Source: DASXTS01 sp036505275 (GTDB lineage: Bacteria; Actinomycetota; Actinomycetes; Mycobacteriales; Pseudonocardiaceae). Taken from it: DNA of 22,176 nucleotides. The translations under genes were made by a program, and so were the position numbers. Below the pieces are notes generated by a model, which was not told the DNA's origin, searched no databases, and was given only the letters and a program-made list of their open reading frames with translations. The stretch is taken from the NCBI GenBank assembly GCA_036505275.1, contig DASXTS010000071.1, positions 1-22,176 on the forward strand. Direction: 5' to 3'. Positions 14,723 through 21,049 of this stretch are shown here, in pieces; position 1 is the first letter of the stretch; each line of letters starts with the position of its first letter.

Positions 14723-15528
14723 TCTCGACCAAGGTGACCGCGCATACCATCGCGACCGGTGCGCCGGGCGGCCCGCTGCTGGTGTTCGCGCACGGTCTGG
14801 AGGACGTCTGGGCCAGCTGGCAGCCACTGGCCGCCGAACTGGCCGCGGAGCTCGACCCCAGCTGGCGGCTGGTCGCGCTCGACCTGCCGTGGCGCGCGGG
14901 CAACGACTACCGGTGGCGCACAAGGCAGCCGGGACAGTGGCTGGCCGACGGCCTCGACCTGGTTGGGCGGGTGCCCGACGCGCTGGTGGCGCATTCCTTC
15001 GGCGCGAACGCCGCGCTCGAGCTGATGTGCGCGCTGGACCCGCGGCCGGGGCGGGCCGCGGCTCTGATCTGCCCGTTCTACCGGCTGCCGCGCCACCGGG
15101 TGACCTGGCGGATGTTCGACCGGTCGATGGCCACGTTCGTCGAGCACATCCGTGAGGGTCTGCTGGCCAGGCTGGGCTCCCGCGCCGGGTCGATGGAACC
15201 GGAGGTGCTGGAGACCATGATGAAGCTCGCCCAGGACCGGGTGGGCCCGCTCGGGTTCCTCACCGTGTTCCAGCAGTTCGTGGCGAGCGCCGACCTACCG
15301 CTGGACCGGGTCGAGCAGCCGACGCTGGTGCTGGCCGGCGGCGCCGACCCGACCCTGTCCCGGGAGGCGGCCCTCGCGCTCGGCGACGGCATGCCCGGAG
15401 CCAGAGCGCTGATCAGGGACGACTACGACCACTTTTGCCACCTTCGGCACGCCAGGGGCGTCGCGGCGCTGGTCGCCGGCCTCGTCGACGCCGTCAGTGC
15501 ACCGACCGGGACGGGAGAACAGCGATGA
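14719..15528 (+). CDS. Alpha/beta hydrolase (possible thioesterase)
   Basis: A 269-residue alpha/beta-hydrolase. It has the oxyanion-hole segment FAHGLEDVWASW (23-34), nucleophile Ser93 in VAHSFGANAAL, an acid candidate Asp210 in LAGGADPTLS, and a catalytic His near 238-241 in DYDHFCHLRHARG. This order fits an acyl-thioesterase or ester/lactone hydrolase. The GTG at 14719 overlaps the KS4 stop (GTGA) and has GAGGG 8 bases upstream, so it is preferred to the ATG at 14710, which has no usable spacing. Its stop overlaps the ATG of the next gene. In this operon it could release the chain from the ACP or CoA, or remove stalled chains (editing). No signal peptide is seen, so it should act in the cytoplasm. 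Confidence 0.85.
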   Translation: MISTKVTAHTIATGAPGGPLLVFAHGLEDVWASWQPLAAELAAELDPSWRLVALDLPWRAGNDYRWRTRQPGQWLADGLDLVGRVPDALVAHSFGANAALELMCALDPRPGRAAALICPFYRLPRHRVTWRMFDRSMATFVEHIREGLLARLGSRAGSMEPEVLETMMKLAQDRVGPLGFLTVFQQFVASADLPLDRVEQPTLVLAGGADPTLSREAALALGDGMPGARALIRDDYDHFCHLRHARGVAALVAGLVDAVSAPTGTGEQR

Positions 15529-16463
15529 CCGTGACTGTGCGACCAACGACGGGACCGACGACGACCGTGCTCTACGGCCGGCCGGGGTTCGAGGGTGCCA
15601 ACATCCGCACCTGGATCGGCTTCAAGCATTTCATGTACCTCGTCGAGCAGGGCGTGTTGCGCTGGGTGGCCGAGCAGGGCGCCGGCGCGCGGGACCTGTT
15701 CCTGGACCACGGGCTCGGCCTGGAGCTCATCGACTGCTCGGTGCAGCTGCCGGCCGTGCTGGAGATCGACGACGAGGTGCGCGCCGAGGTCACCGCCACC
15801 AAGGGCAACCGGCTGGCCGTGCAGCTGTCGGTGGTCCGGGACGGCGCCGACGTCACAGTGCTGCGCGGCAAGGTGGTGGTGGCCCTGGTCCGCGAGCGGG
15901 CCGCCGACCGGCACCGGCCCGCCCCGGCGCCACTGGCCGCCCTCGAGGTCGGTGACCTGGCCGAGGCCAGCACGGTCAGCCGGCCGGACCACCGGAGGCT
16001 GGGCGACGGCGAGACCGCGGAGTCGGTGCTCACCGCGACGCCGGGCGCCTTCCTCTGGTCGTGGCGCGCGCCGTACTTCTACTGCCACTACTCCGACCGG
16101 GTGCAGCACTCCGGGTACGTGCGCACGCTCGAGGAAGTGGTCGATCGTTTCCTCGCCGACCGCGGCATCTCCGTCGGCCGGATGCTCACCGAGCGGGCCT
16201 GGATTCCGGTGGTCTCCCGCGCCCGCGTGCGGCTGGTGGCCGCCGCGCATATCGAGGAGACGGTGCACACCGTGTTCACCGTCACCGACATCCTGCGCGG
16301 CGTGATGTTCGACGCCAGCATGAACTGCTACGTGCGGCGCGACCGCGAGCTGGTGCACGTGGCCACCGCGCAGATCCTGCACGGCTACGCCATCGCGGCC
16401 GGCGAGGGCGCGGGCGGCCTCGCCGAGCTCGACGACGAGGTCGTCGCCATCCTCACCGGCTGA
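15525..16463 (+). CDS. Double-hotdog thioesterase-like protein (4HBT superfamily)
   Basis: A 312-residue protein made of two hotdog halves. Half 1 (about 12-125) contains NIRTWIGFKHFMYLVEQGVL. Half 2 (about 180-300) contains YCHYSDRVQHSGYVRTLEEVVDRFLADRGI, like the active-site helix of 4-hydroxybenzoyl-CoA thioesterase-type proteins, with a candidate Asp in HYSDRV. Such proteins hydrolyse acyl-CoA or acyl-ACP thioesters; a dehydratase-like role cannot be excluded. The ATG at 15525 overlaps the hydrolase stop (ATGA), with GGGAGA upstream as ribosome binding site. No signal peptide or membrane segment is seen. It is the last gene of the uninterrupted coupled block that starts at the ketoreductase. 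The next gene lies beyond a 78-base structured gap. Confidence 0.8.
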   Translation: MTVTVRPTTGPTTTVLYGRPGFEGANIRTWIGFKHFMYLVEQGVLRWVAEQGAGARDLFLDHGLGLELIDCSVQLPAVLEIDDEVRAEVTATKGNRLAVQLSVVRDGADVTVLRGKVVVALVRERAADRHRPAPAPLAALEVGDLAEASTVSRPDHRRLGDGETAESVLTATPGAFLWSWRAPYFYCHYSDRVQHSGYVRTLEEVVDRFLADRGISVGRMLTERAWIPVVSRARVRLVAAAHIEETVHTVFTVTDILRGVMFDASMNCYVRRDRELVHVATAQILHGYAIAAGEGAGGLAELDDEVVAILTG

Positions 16464-16475
16464 CCCATGCGCCGA

Positions 16476-16535
16476 CTCCTCGGTCACAGGCCTGTGACGG
16501 CCCCGGCCCGATAGTTGATCGGGCAGACCGAGGAG
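16476..16535 (+). promoter_or_regulatory. Structured leader: inverted repeats that can pair with the next gene's ribosome binding site
   Basis: The arm ctcctcggtc (16476-16485) is perfectly complementary to gaccgaggag (16526-16535), which contains the ribosome binding site GAGGAGGG of the isomerase-like gene. Between them lie a perfect 16-bp palindrome, gtcacaggcctgtgac (16483-16498), and a 7-bp stem with a 5-base loop, gcccgat/atcgggc (16506-16524). The palindrome and the long arm share bases, so they would be alternative folds. The element could act as an operator, an RNA switch hiding the ribosome binding site, or a processing site. Confidence 0.6.
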
Positions 16536-16541
16536 GGACTG

Positions 16542-17225
16542 GTGACCAGCGTGACAAAGATCCGACGCCCGCGCCTCTACTTCTCCTTGCGCAGTCCGTA
16601 CAGCTGGCTGACCGTGCACCGGCTGCGTGCCGAGGTGCCGGGTGTGCTGGACGCGGTGGACTGGTTCCCGTACTGGGATCCGGACCAGCAGACCAGCCAG
16701 GGGCTCGAACTGCGCGGCGGCGAGTTCCACTACATCCAGATGAGCCGTGCCAAGCACCTGTACATGCTGCTGGACACCAAGCGGCTGGCCGAGCAGCAGG
16801 GGTTGACCATGTCCTGGCCGGTGGACGTCGACCCGTGGTGGGAGCTGCCGCACCTGGCCTGGCTCTGGGCCCGGCGCGAGGGCCGGCCGTGGGAGTTCTA
16901 CGACGCGATCATGGCGGCCAGGTGGGGCCGCGGCGACAACATCTGCGAGCCGGACGTGGTCCGGGCTGCGGCCGAGCAGGCCGGGCTGGACCCCGATCGC
17001 GCCGTCGGCGCGGCCGACGACCCGAGCATCCGCGAGGAGGGCGTCGGCTGCCTGTACCAGGCCTACCTCGACGACATCTTCGGCATTCCGTACATGAAGT
17101 GGGGCCGGCAGCGGTTCTGGGGATTCGACCGGGTCGACGCGTTCCTGGACGCCTGGCAGCCGGCCCTGCGCGCGGCGAGCCGATCGATCGACCAGTCCGA
17201 CCGGACCCAGGAGCGTGCGGCGTGA
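16542..17225 (+). CDS. DsbA-family / 2-hydroxychromene-2-carboxylate isomerase-like protein
   Basis: A 227-residue protein of the DsbA-like thioredoxin fold, closest in pattern to 2-hydroxychromene-2-carboxylate isomerases and kappa-class glutathione transferases. The N-terminal RLYFSLRSPYSWLTVHRL (11-28) carries the Ser18-Pro motif at the isomerase catalytic position and has no CxxC, so it is not a disulfide oxidase. The C-terminal DDIFGIPYMKWGRQRFWGFDRVDAFLDAW has the cis-Pro loop and the WGxDR-like end typical of the family. Known relatives isomerise double bonds using a thiol cofactor. The GTG at 16542 has GAGGAGGG 4-5 bases upstream, inside a potential hairpin. Its stop overlaps the GTG of the 44-residue peptide gene. 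A cis/trans or ring-opening isomerase acting on an unsaturated pathway intermediate is a reasonable guess. Confidence 0.85.
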   Translation: MTSVTKIRRPRLYFSLRSPYSWLTVHRLRAEVPGVLDAVDWFPYWDPDQQTSQGLELRGGEFHYIQMSRAKHLYMLLDTKRLAEQQGLTMSWPVDVDPWWELPHLAWLWARREGRPWEFYDAIMAARWGRGDNICEPDVVRAAAEQAGLDPDRAVGAADDPSIREEGVGCLYQAYLDDIFGIPYMKWGRQRFWGFDRVDAFLDAWQPALRAASRSIDQSDRTQERAA

Positions 17226-17356
17226 GCGAGCGGAACACCCCGGTCGTGGCACCACTGGTGGAGATCGACCCGGAGAGCCCCTGGTTCGGCATCCCGGTCG
17301 TGCTGCTGGACGGCACGCACTCGTACGACTGCGACTCGGCGGGCGGCTGCGGATGA
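17222..17356 (+). CDS. 44-residue Cys/Ser/Gly-tailed peptide, candidate ribosomal precursor
   Basis: A small gene whose GTG overlaps the upstream stop (GTGA) and whose TGA overlaps the ATG of the downstream gene (ATGA). This double coupling is strong evidence that it is translated. The N-terminal two thirds (MSERNTPVVAPLVEIDPESP, then WFGIPVVLL) is acidic to hydrophobic and leader-like. The C-terminal 15 residues, DGTHSYDCDSAGGCG, concentrate Thr, Ser, two Cys, Gly and one His, like the core peptides of RiPPs with thioether, azol(in)e or other Cys/Ser modifications. There is no signal peptide or membrane segment. I do not recognise the family, and no lanthipeptide synthetase, YcaO or radical-SAM enzyme is visible in the window. 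Alternatives are a small accessory subunit of a neighbouring enzyme or a metal/thiol-binding peptide. Translation is likely; the precursor role is inference. Confidence 0.72.
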   Translation: MSERNTPVVAPLVEIDPESPWFGIPVVLLDGTHSYDCDSAGGCG

Positions 17357-18123
17357 GCACCGGACGCACCACCCATCGCACCAGCCGGACGCCGGAGGAG
17401 GAGCGGCTGTACCGCAAGCAGCGGCTCGCCGCGGCCTGCCGGCTGTTCGCCAGGTACGGCTACGACGAGGGCGCGGGCGGGCACATCACCGCCCGCGACC
17501 CAGAGCACCCGGACCGGTTCTGGATCAACCCATTCGCCATGCACTTCGGGCACGTGCGGGTCAGCGACCTGCTGCTGGTGGACGCCGACGGCACCGTGCT
17601 GGCCGGCGAGGGCGCGGGCGAGGGCGCAGTGAACCCGGCCGGTTTCGTCATCCACTCCCAGGTGCACGCCGCCAGACCGGGCGTGGTGGCCGCCGCGCAC
17701 ACCCACTCCATCCACGGCCGGGCGTGGTCCACGCTCGGCCGCAAGCTCGACCCGCTGACCCAGGACGCCTGCGCCTTCTACCGCGACCACGACGTGTACG
17801 ACGGGTTCGAGGGCGTGGTGCTGGACACCGTCGAGGGCAAGGCCATCGCGACCCGCCTCGGCGCCGGCAAGGCGGTGATCCTGCGCAACCACGGCCTGCT
17901 CACCGTGGGCGGCTCCGTGCAGGAGGCGGCCTGGTGGTTCATCGCCATGGACCGGTGCTGCCACGTGCAGCTCCTTGCCGAGGCGGCCGGCACGCCGGCG
18001 CACATCCACCCGGACGTGGCGCGGGCGACCGCCGAGATGATGGGCTCGGCCGCCATGGGGCGGCTCAACTTCCGCCCGCTGTACGCCGACATCGTCCGCG
18101 CCCAGCCCGACCTGTTGGACTGA
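17353..18123 (+). CDS. Class II aldolase/adducin family protein
   Basis: A 256-residue protein of the class II (zinc) aldolase / adducin head-domain family, whose enzymes cleave or form C-C bonds or decarboxylate sugar-phosphate-like substrates. The zinc ligands are visible: His116 and His118 in AAHTHSIHGRAW, and His180 in ILRNHGLLTVGG. The loop that holds the catalytic Glu in fuculose-phosphate aldolase reads VNPAGFVIHSQVH, without that Glu, so its chemistry may differ from sugar aldolases. The ATG at 17353 overlaps the peptide gene's stop (ATGA); longer readings from 17215 would swallow that gene in another frame. A 12-bp tandem repeat encodes GEGA twice near residue 85. The role in the pathway is unknown; a lyase or retro-aldol step on an oxidised chain, or a peptide-directed step, are possibilities. 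Confidence 0.87.
   Translation: MSTGRTTHRTSRTPEEERLYRKQRLAAACRLFARYGYDEGAGGHITARDPEHPDRFWINPFAMHFGHVRVSDLLLVDADGTVLAGEGAGEGAVNPAGFVIHSQVHAARPGVVAAAHTHSIHGRAWSTLGRKLDPLTQDACAFYRDHDVYDGFEGVVLDTVEGKAIATRLGAGKAVILRNHGLLTVGGSVQEAAWWFIAMDRCCHVQLLAEAAGTPAHIHPDVARATAEMMGSAAMGRLNFRPLYADIVRAQPDLLD
17605..17628 (+). repeat. 12-bp tandem repeat in the aldolase-family gene
   Basis: The unit ggcgagggcgcg occurs twice with one mismatch and encodes GEGA twice. Confidence 0.65.
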
Positions 18124-18138
18124 ACCCGTTGGACTGAA
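18114..18138 (+). repeat. Duplicated 11-bp segment spanning the aldolase stop codon
   Basis: The sequence gttggactgaa occurs at 18114-18124, where its TGA ends the aldolase-family gene, and again at 18128-18138, 14 bp downstream. The second copy runs into the GAAGGAG ribosome binding site of the next gene. It looks like a recent local duplication. Confidence 0.75.
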
Positions 18139-18149
18139 GGAGCCCCCGC

Positions 18150-19739
18150 ATGCCCACGCTGCTGAACGACCACATCGCCCACGACGGCGCCGGCACCGCC
18201 ATCGTGGACTTCGGCGGTGCGGTGACCTGGAGCCGGCTGGGCGAGCGGGTGAACCGGTGGATCGACCTGCTCACCAGCCGCGGCCTCGGGCCAGGCGACC
18301 GGCTCGCCTGTGTGCTGGGCAACCGGCGGGAGACGTTCGAGGTGCTGCTCGCCTGCCTGCACACCGGCGTCACCGTGGTGCCGGTCAACTGGCACCTCAC
18401 CGAGCCCGAGATCGCCTACATCCTGGCCGACTCCGGAAGCCGCGCGCTGGTCGTCGAGGAGTCCTACGCGCCGGCTGCGGCCGGCGCCGCCGCGCATGTC
18501 ACGGACACCTGCCCGGTGCTGCTCACCGTGGGCGAGCGGGACGGTGATCAGGGCACAGCCGGATTCGCGGCGGTCGAGCCGCTGCTCGCGGCGGCGTCGC
18601 CCGCCGAACCGGCCGAGCAGACCTGTGGTTGCACCATGCTGTACACCTCGGGCACGACAGGGGCGCCGAAGGGCGTGGTCAACGGCCTGTTCATGGTCGG
18701 GGCGCCGTTCTCCCGGGTGGCCAAGCTTGCGCACTACGCCCGCGTTGTGCTCGACGTGCCGGCCCGCGAACGCTGCCTGCTGGACGGCCCGTGGTACCAC
18801 TCGTCGCAGATGTTCTTCGCGCTGCTCGCGCTGCTGCAGGGCTGCTGCCTGGTGATCCGCCGGCAGTTCGACCCGGCGGCCACCCTGGAGACCATCGACC
18901 GCGAGCAGATCACCTCCGTGCACCTCGTGCCCACCCAGTTCGTCCGGCTGCTCCGGCTGGACGAGGCCGCTCGCCGGTCGTTCTCCGGGGCCAGCCTGCG
19001 CCGCGTGTGGCACGGCGGCGGACCGTGCTCGGTCGACGTCAAGCGGCGGATGATCGAGTGGTGGGGGCCGGCGCTGCTGGAGTACTACGGCGCCACCGAG
19101 GGCGGTGCGGTCACCCTGATCAACTCCCACGACTGGCTGCGCCGGCCGGGCAGCGTCGGTCGCGCGGTGCCACCGAGCGAGATCGTCATCGTCGGCGAGG
19201 ACGGGGCGCCGCTGCCGGCCGGCCAGCCCGGCCGGGTGTTCATCCGCCGCAAGGGCGGGCGCAGCTTCCACTACCACAACGCACCCGACAAGACCCGGTC
19301 CGCGTACCTGGCGCCGGACACGTTCACCTACGGCGAGGTCGGCTACCTGGACGAGGCCGGCTTCCTCTTCCTCACCGGCCGGGCCCAGGACCTGATCGTC
19401 TCCGGCGGGGTCAACGTCTACCCGGCCGAGGTGGAGGCGGTGCTGCTCACCCATCCCGCGGTGCGGGACGCCGCGGTGATCGGCATCGCGGACGACGAGT
19501 TCGGCGAACGGGTGGTCGGCATCATCGAGCCCGACGCCGGCTTCTTGAACGGCACGAAGGGCACCGATGCCCTGGCCGCCGAGCTGGACGCGCACTGCCG
19601 CCGCTCGTTGGCCGGCTTCAAGTCGCCCCGGCTCTACCACTTCGTCGACGCGCTGCCCCGCGAGGCCACCGGAAAGCTGCGCAAGGACGTGCTGCGCGGG
19701 CGCTTCGCCGCGCAGCTGCCGATGGGGAAGGCCAGCTGA
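18150..19739 (+). CDS. Acyl-CoA synthetase (AMP-binding, FadD-like)
   Basis: A 529-residue member of the acyl-adenylating superfamily that would activate a carboxylic acid with ATP and form the CoA (or ACP) thioester. Core motifs are MLYTSGTTGAPKGVVNG (163-179; P-loop), YYGATEGG (A5 region), the hinge segment GRAQDLIVSGGVNVYPAEVEAVL, and the catalytic Lys509 in ATGKLRKDVLRGRF. The length and order are complete. GAAGGAG precedes the ATG by 7 bases, and the stop overlaps the ATG of the P450 gene (ATGA). It shows no HN aryl-acid motif, unlike the second adenylating enzyme, so an aliphatic or cycloaliphatic acid is more likely. It could feed CoA-bound acids to the dehydrogenase/thiolase part of the cluster. 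Confidence 0.93.
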   Translation: MPTLLNDHIAHDGAGTAIVDFGGAVTWSRLGERVNRWIDLLTSRGLGPGDRLACVLGNRRETFEVLLACLHTGVTVVPVNWHLTEPEIAYILADSGSRALVVEESYAPAAAGAAAHVTDTCPVLLTVGERDGDQGTAGFAAVEPLLAAASPAEPAEQTCGCTMLYTSGTTGAPKGVVNGLFMVGAPFSRVAKLAHYARVVLDVPARERCLLDGPWYHSSQMFFALLALLQGCCLVIRRQFDPAATLETIDREQITSVHLVPTQFVRLLRLDEAARRSFSGASLRRVWHGGGPCSVDVKRRMIEWWGPALLEYYGATEGGAVTLINSHDWLRRPGSVGRAVPPSEIVIVGEDGAPLPAGQPGRVFIRRKGGRSFHYHNAPDKTRSAYLAPDTFTYGEVGYLDEAGFLFLTGRAQDLIVSGGVNVYPAEVEAVLLTHPAVRDAAVIGIADDEFGERVVGIIEPDAGFLNGTKGTDALAAELDAHCRRSLAGFKSPRLYHFVDALPREATGKLRKDVLRGRFAAQLPMGKAS

Positions 19740-21016
19740 TGACGGCGTCAACGGCCCAGCCCGAGCCGGCCTTCTTCCCCCTGGTGGACATTGCCCACCC
19801 CGCCATCTACGCGGCCGGCGTGCCGCACGAGGAGTTCGCCCGGCGCCGGCTGCTCGAGCCGGTCGGCTGGGTCGGGGAGCCCCTGCTGTGGCGGCACGGC
19901 AGCGGTGGGCGGATCGCCGAGCGCGGCACCGGGTTCTGGGCCGCCACCACGCACGAGGCCGTGCTGGCGGTGTCGCGGCGCACCGAGGACTTCTCCTCCG
20001 GCGCCAAGGGCGCGTTCCTGCGCGACCCGCGCACCCCCGGCGACCTGCGCCAGACCAGACAGCTGCTGGTCAACATGGACGCCCCGCAGCACCTGCGCAT
20101 CCGCAAGCTGGTGGCCTCGGTGTTCACCCCGCGCGCGGTGCGCGACCTGGTCGGCAGCGTCACGCGGCACGCCGGGGCGCTGGTCGATCGCGTGGTACCG
20201 GCCGGCGAGTTCGACGTGGTCACCGACCTGGCCAGCGAGCTGCCGCTGCTGGTGCTCGCCGACCTGCTCGGCATGCCGCGGGAGGACCGGCACCTGCTCT
20301 ACCGGTGGAGCAACCACCTGGTCGGCTTCGACGACCCCGAGTACGGCGGCGGCGACATCGATGCCTACCGCCAGACCTTCGCCGAGGCGTTCCAGTACGC
20401 CATGCAGCTGGCCTGGGAGCGCCGGGAGCACCCGACCGGCGACCTGATCAGCCTGCTGGCCAACGCGGAGCTCGACGGGCAGCGGCTCTCCGACCGGGAG
20501 TTCTGCAACTTCTGGCTGCTGCTGGTGGTGGCAGGTAACGAGACCACCAGGCACCTGGTGTCGGGGTCGCTACAGGCTCTCGCCGCGCACCCGGTGGAGC
20601 GCGACCGGCTGGTGTCCGGCGCGGTCGCAATGCCGACCGCGGTGGAGGAGTTGCTGCGCTGGGTCACTCCGATCATGCAGTTCCGCCGCACGGCCATCCG
20701 GGACACCGAGCTGTGCGGCCGGCCCATCGCCGAGGGCGACAAGGTGGTCATCTGGTACACCTCGGCCAACCGGGACGCCGCCGTGTTCTCCGACCCCCAG
20801 CGGCTGGACCTCGGCCGCGACCCGAACCCGCACCTGGCCTTCGGCATCGGCCCGCACTTCTGCCTCGGTGCGCATCTGGCCCGGCTGGAGCTGGCCACGC
20901 TGCTCACCGCGATCCGCCCGCACCTTCCGGTGTTCGAGCTCACCGGCCCGGTAGTGCGCCTGGAGTCCAACTTCGTCAATGCCGTGAAGTCCATGCCCGC
21001 GCGCTTCGCGAGGTGA
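19739..21016 (+). CDS. Cytochrome P450 (CYP125/124/142-like)
   Basis: A 425-residue soluble bacterial P450 that hydroxylates its substrate with O2 and two electrons from a ferredoxin system not encoded here. Motifs are the I-helix AGNETT (265-270), EELLR (303-307; the ExxR pair), and the heme-binding loop FGIGPHFCLGAHLARLE with Cys375 as thiolate ligand. The segment LLVNMDAPQHLRIRKLVASVFTPRAV (109-134) resembles actinobacterial P450s that oxidise the ends of sterol side chains and methyl-branched lipids. Its start overlaps the acyl-CoA synthetase stop (ATGA). A plausible role is terminal or subterminal oxidation of the acyl chain. Substrate class is inference from similarity by eye only. Confidence 0.94.
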   Translation: MTASTAQPEPAFFPLVDIAHPAIYAAGVPHEEFARRRLLEPVGWVGEPLLWRHGSGGRIAERGTGFWAATTHEAVLAVSRRTEDFSSGAKGAFLRDPRTPGDLRQTRQLLVNMDAPQHLRIRKLVASVFTPRAVRDLVGSVTRHAGALVDRVVPAGEFDVVTDLASELPLLVLADLLGMPREDRHLLYRWSNHLVGFDDPEYGGGDIDAYRQTFAEAFQYAMQLAWERREHPTGDLISLLANAELDGQRLSDREFCNFWLLLVVAGNETTRHLVSGSLQALAAHPVERDRLVSGAVAMPTAVEELLRWVTPIMQFRRTAIRDTELCGRPIAEGDKVVIWYTSANRDAAVFSDPQRLDLGRDPNPHLAFGIGPHFCLGAHLARLELATLLTAIRPHLPVFELTGPVVRLESNFVNAVKSMPARFAR

Positions 21017-21049
21017 CGCTCGCGCAGATGAACGACCGAGGGAGGGAAC

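Noticed and set aside
15423..17417. A 664-codon open frame on the minus strand
   Set aside because: It is antisense to the thioesterase-like, isomerase-like and peptide genes, has no recognisable motif and is His/Arg/Gly-rich, as expected of a shadow frame in GC-rich DNA.
17778..19751. A 657-codon open frame on the minus strand
   Set aside because: It is antisense to the acyl-CoA synthetase, which has all its family motifs; the reverse frame has none.
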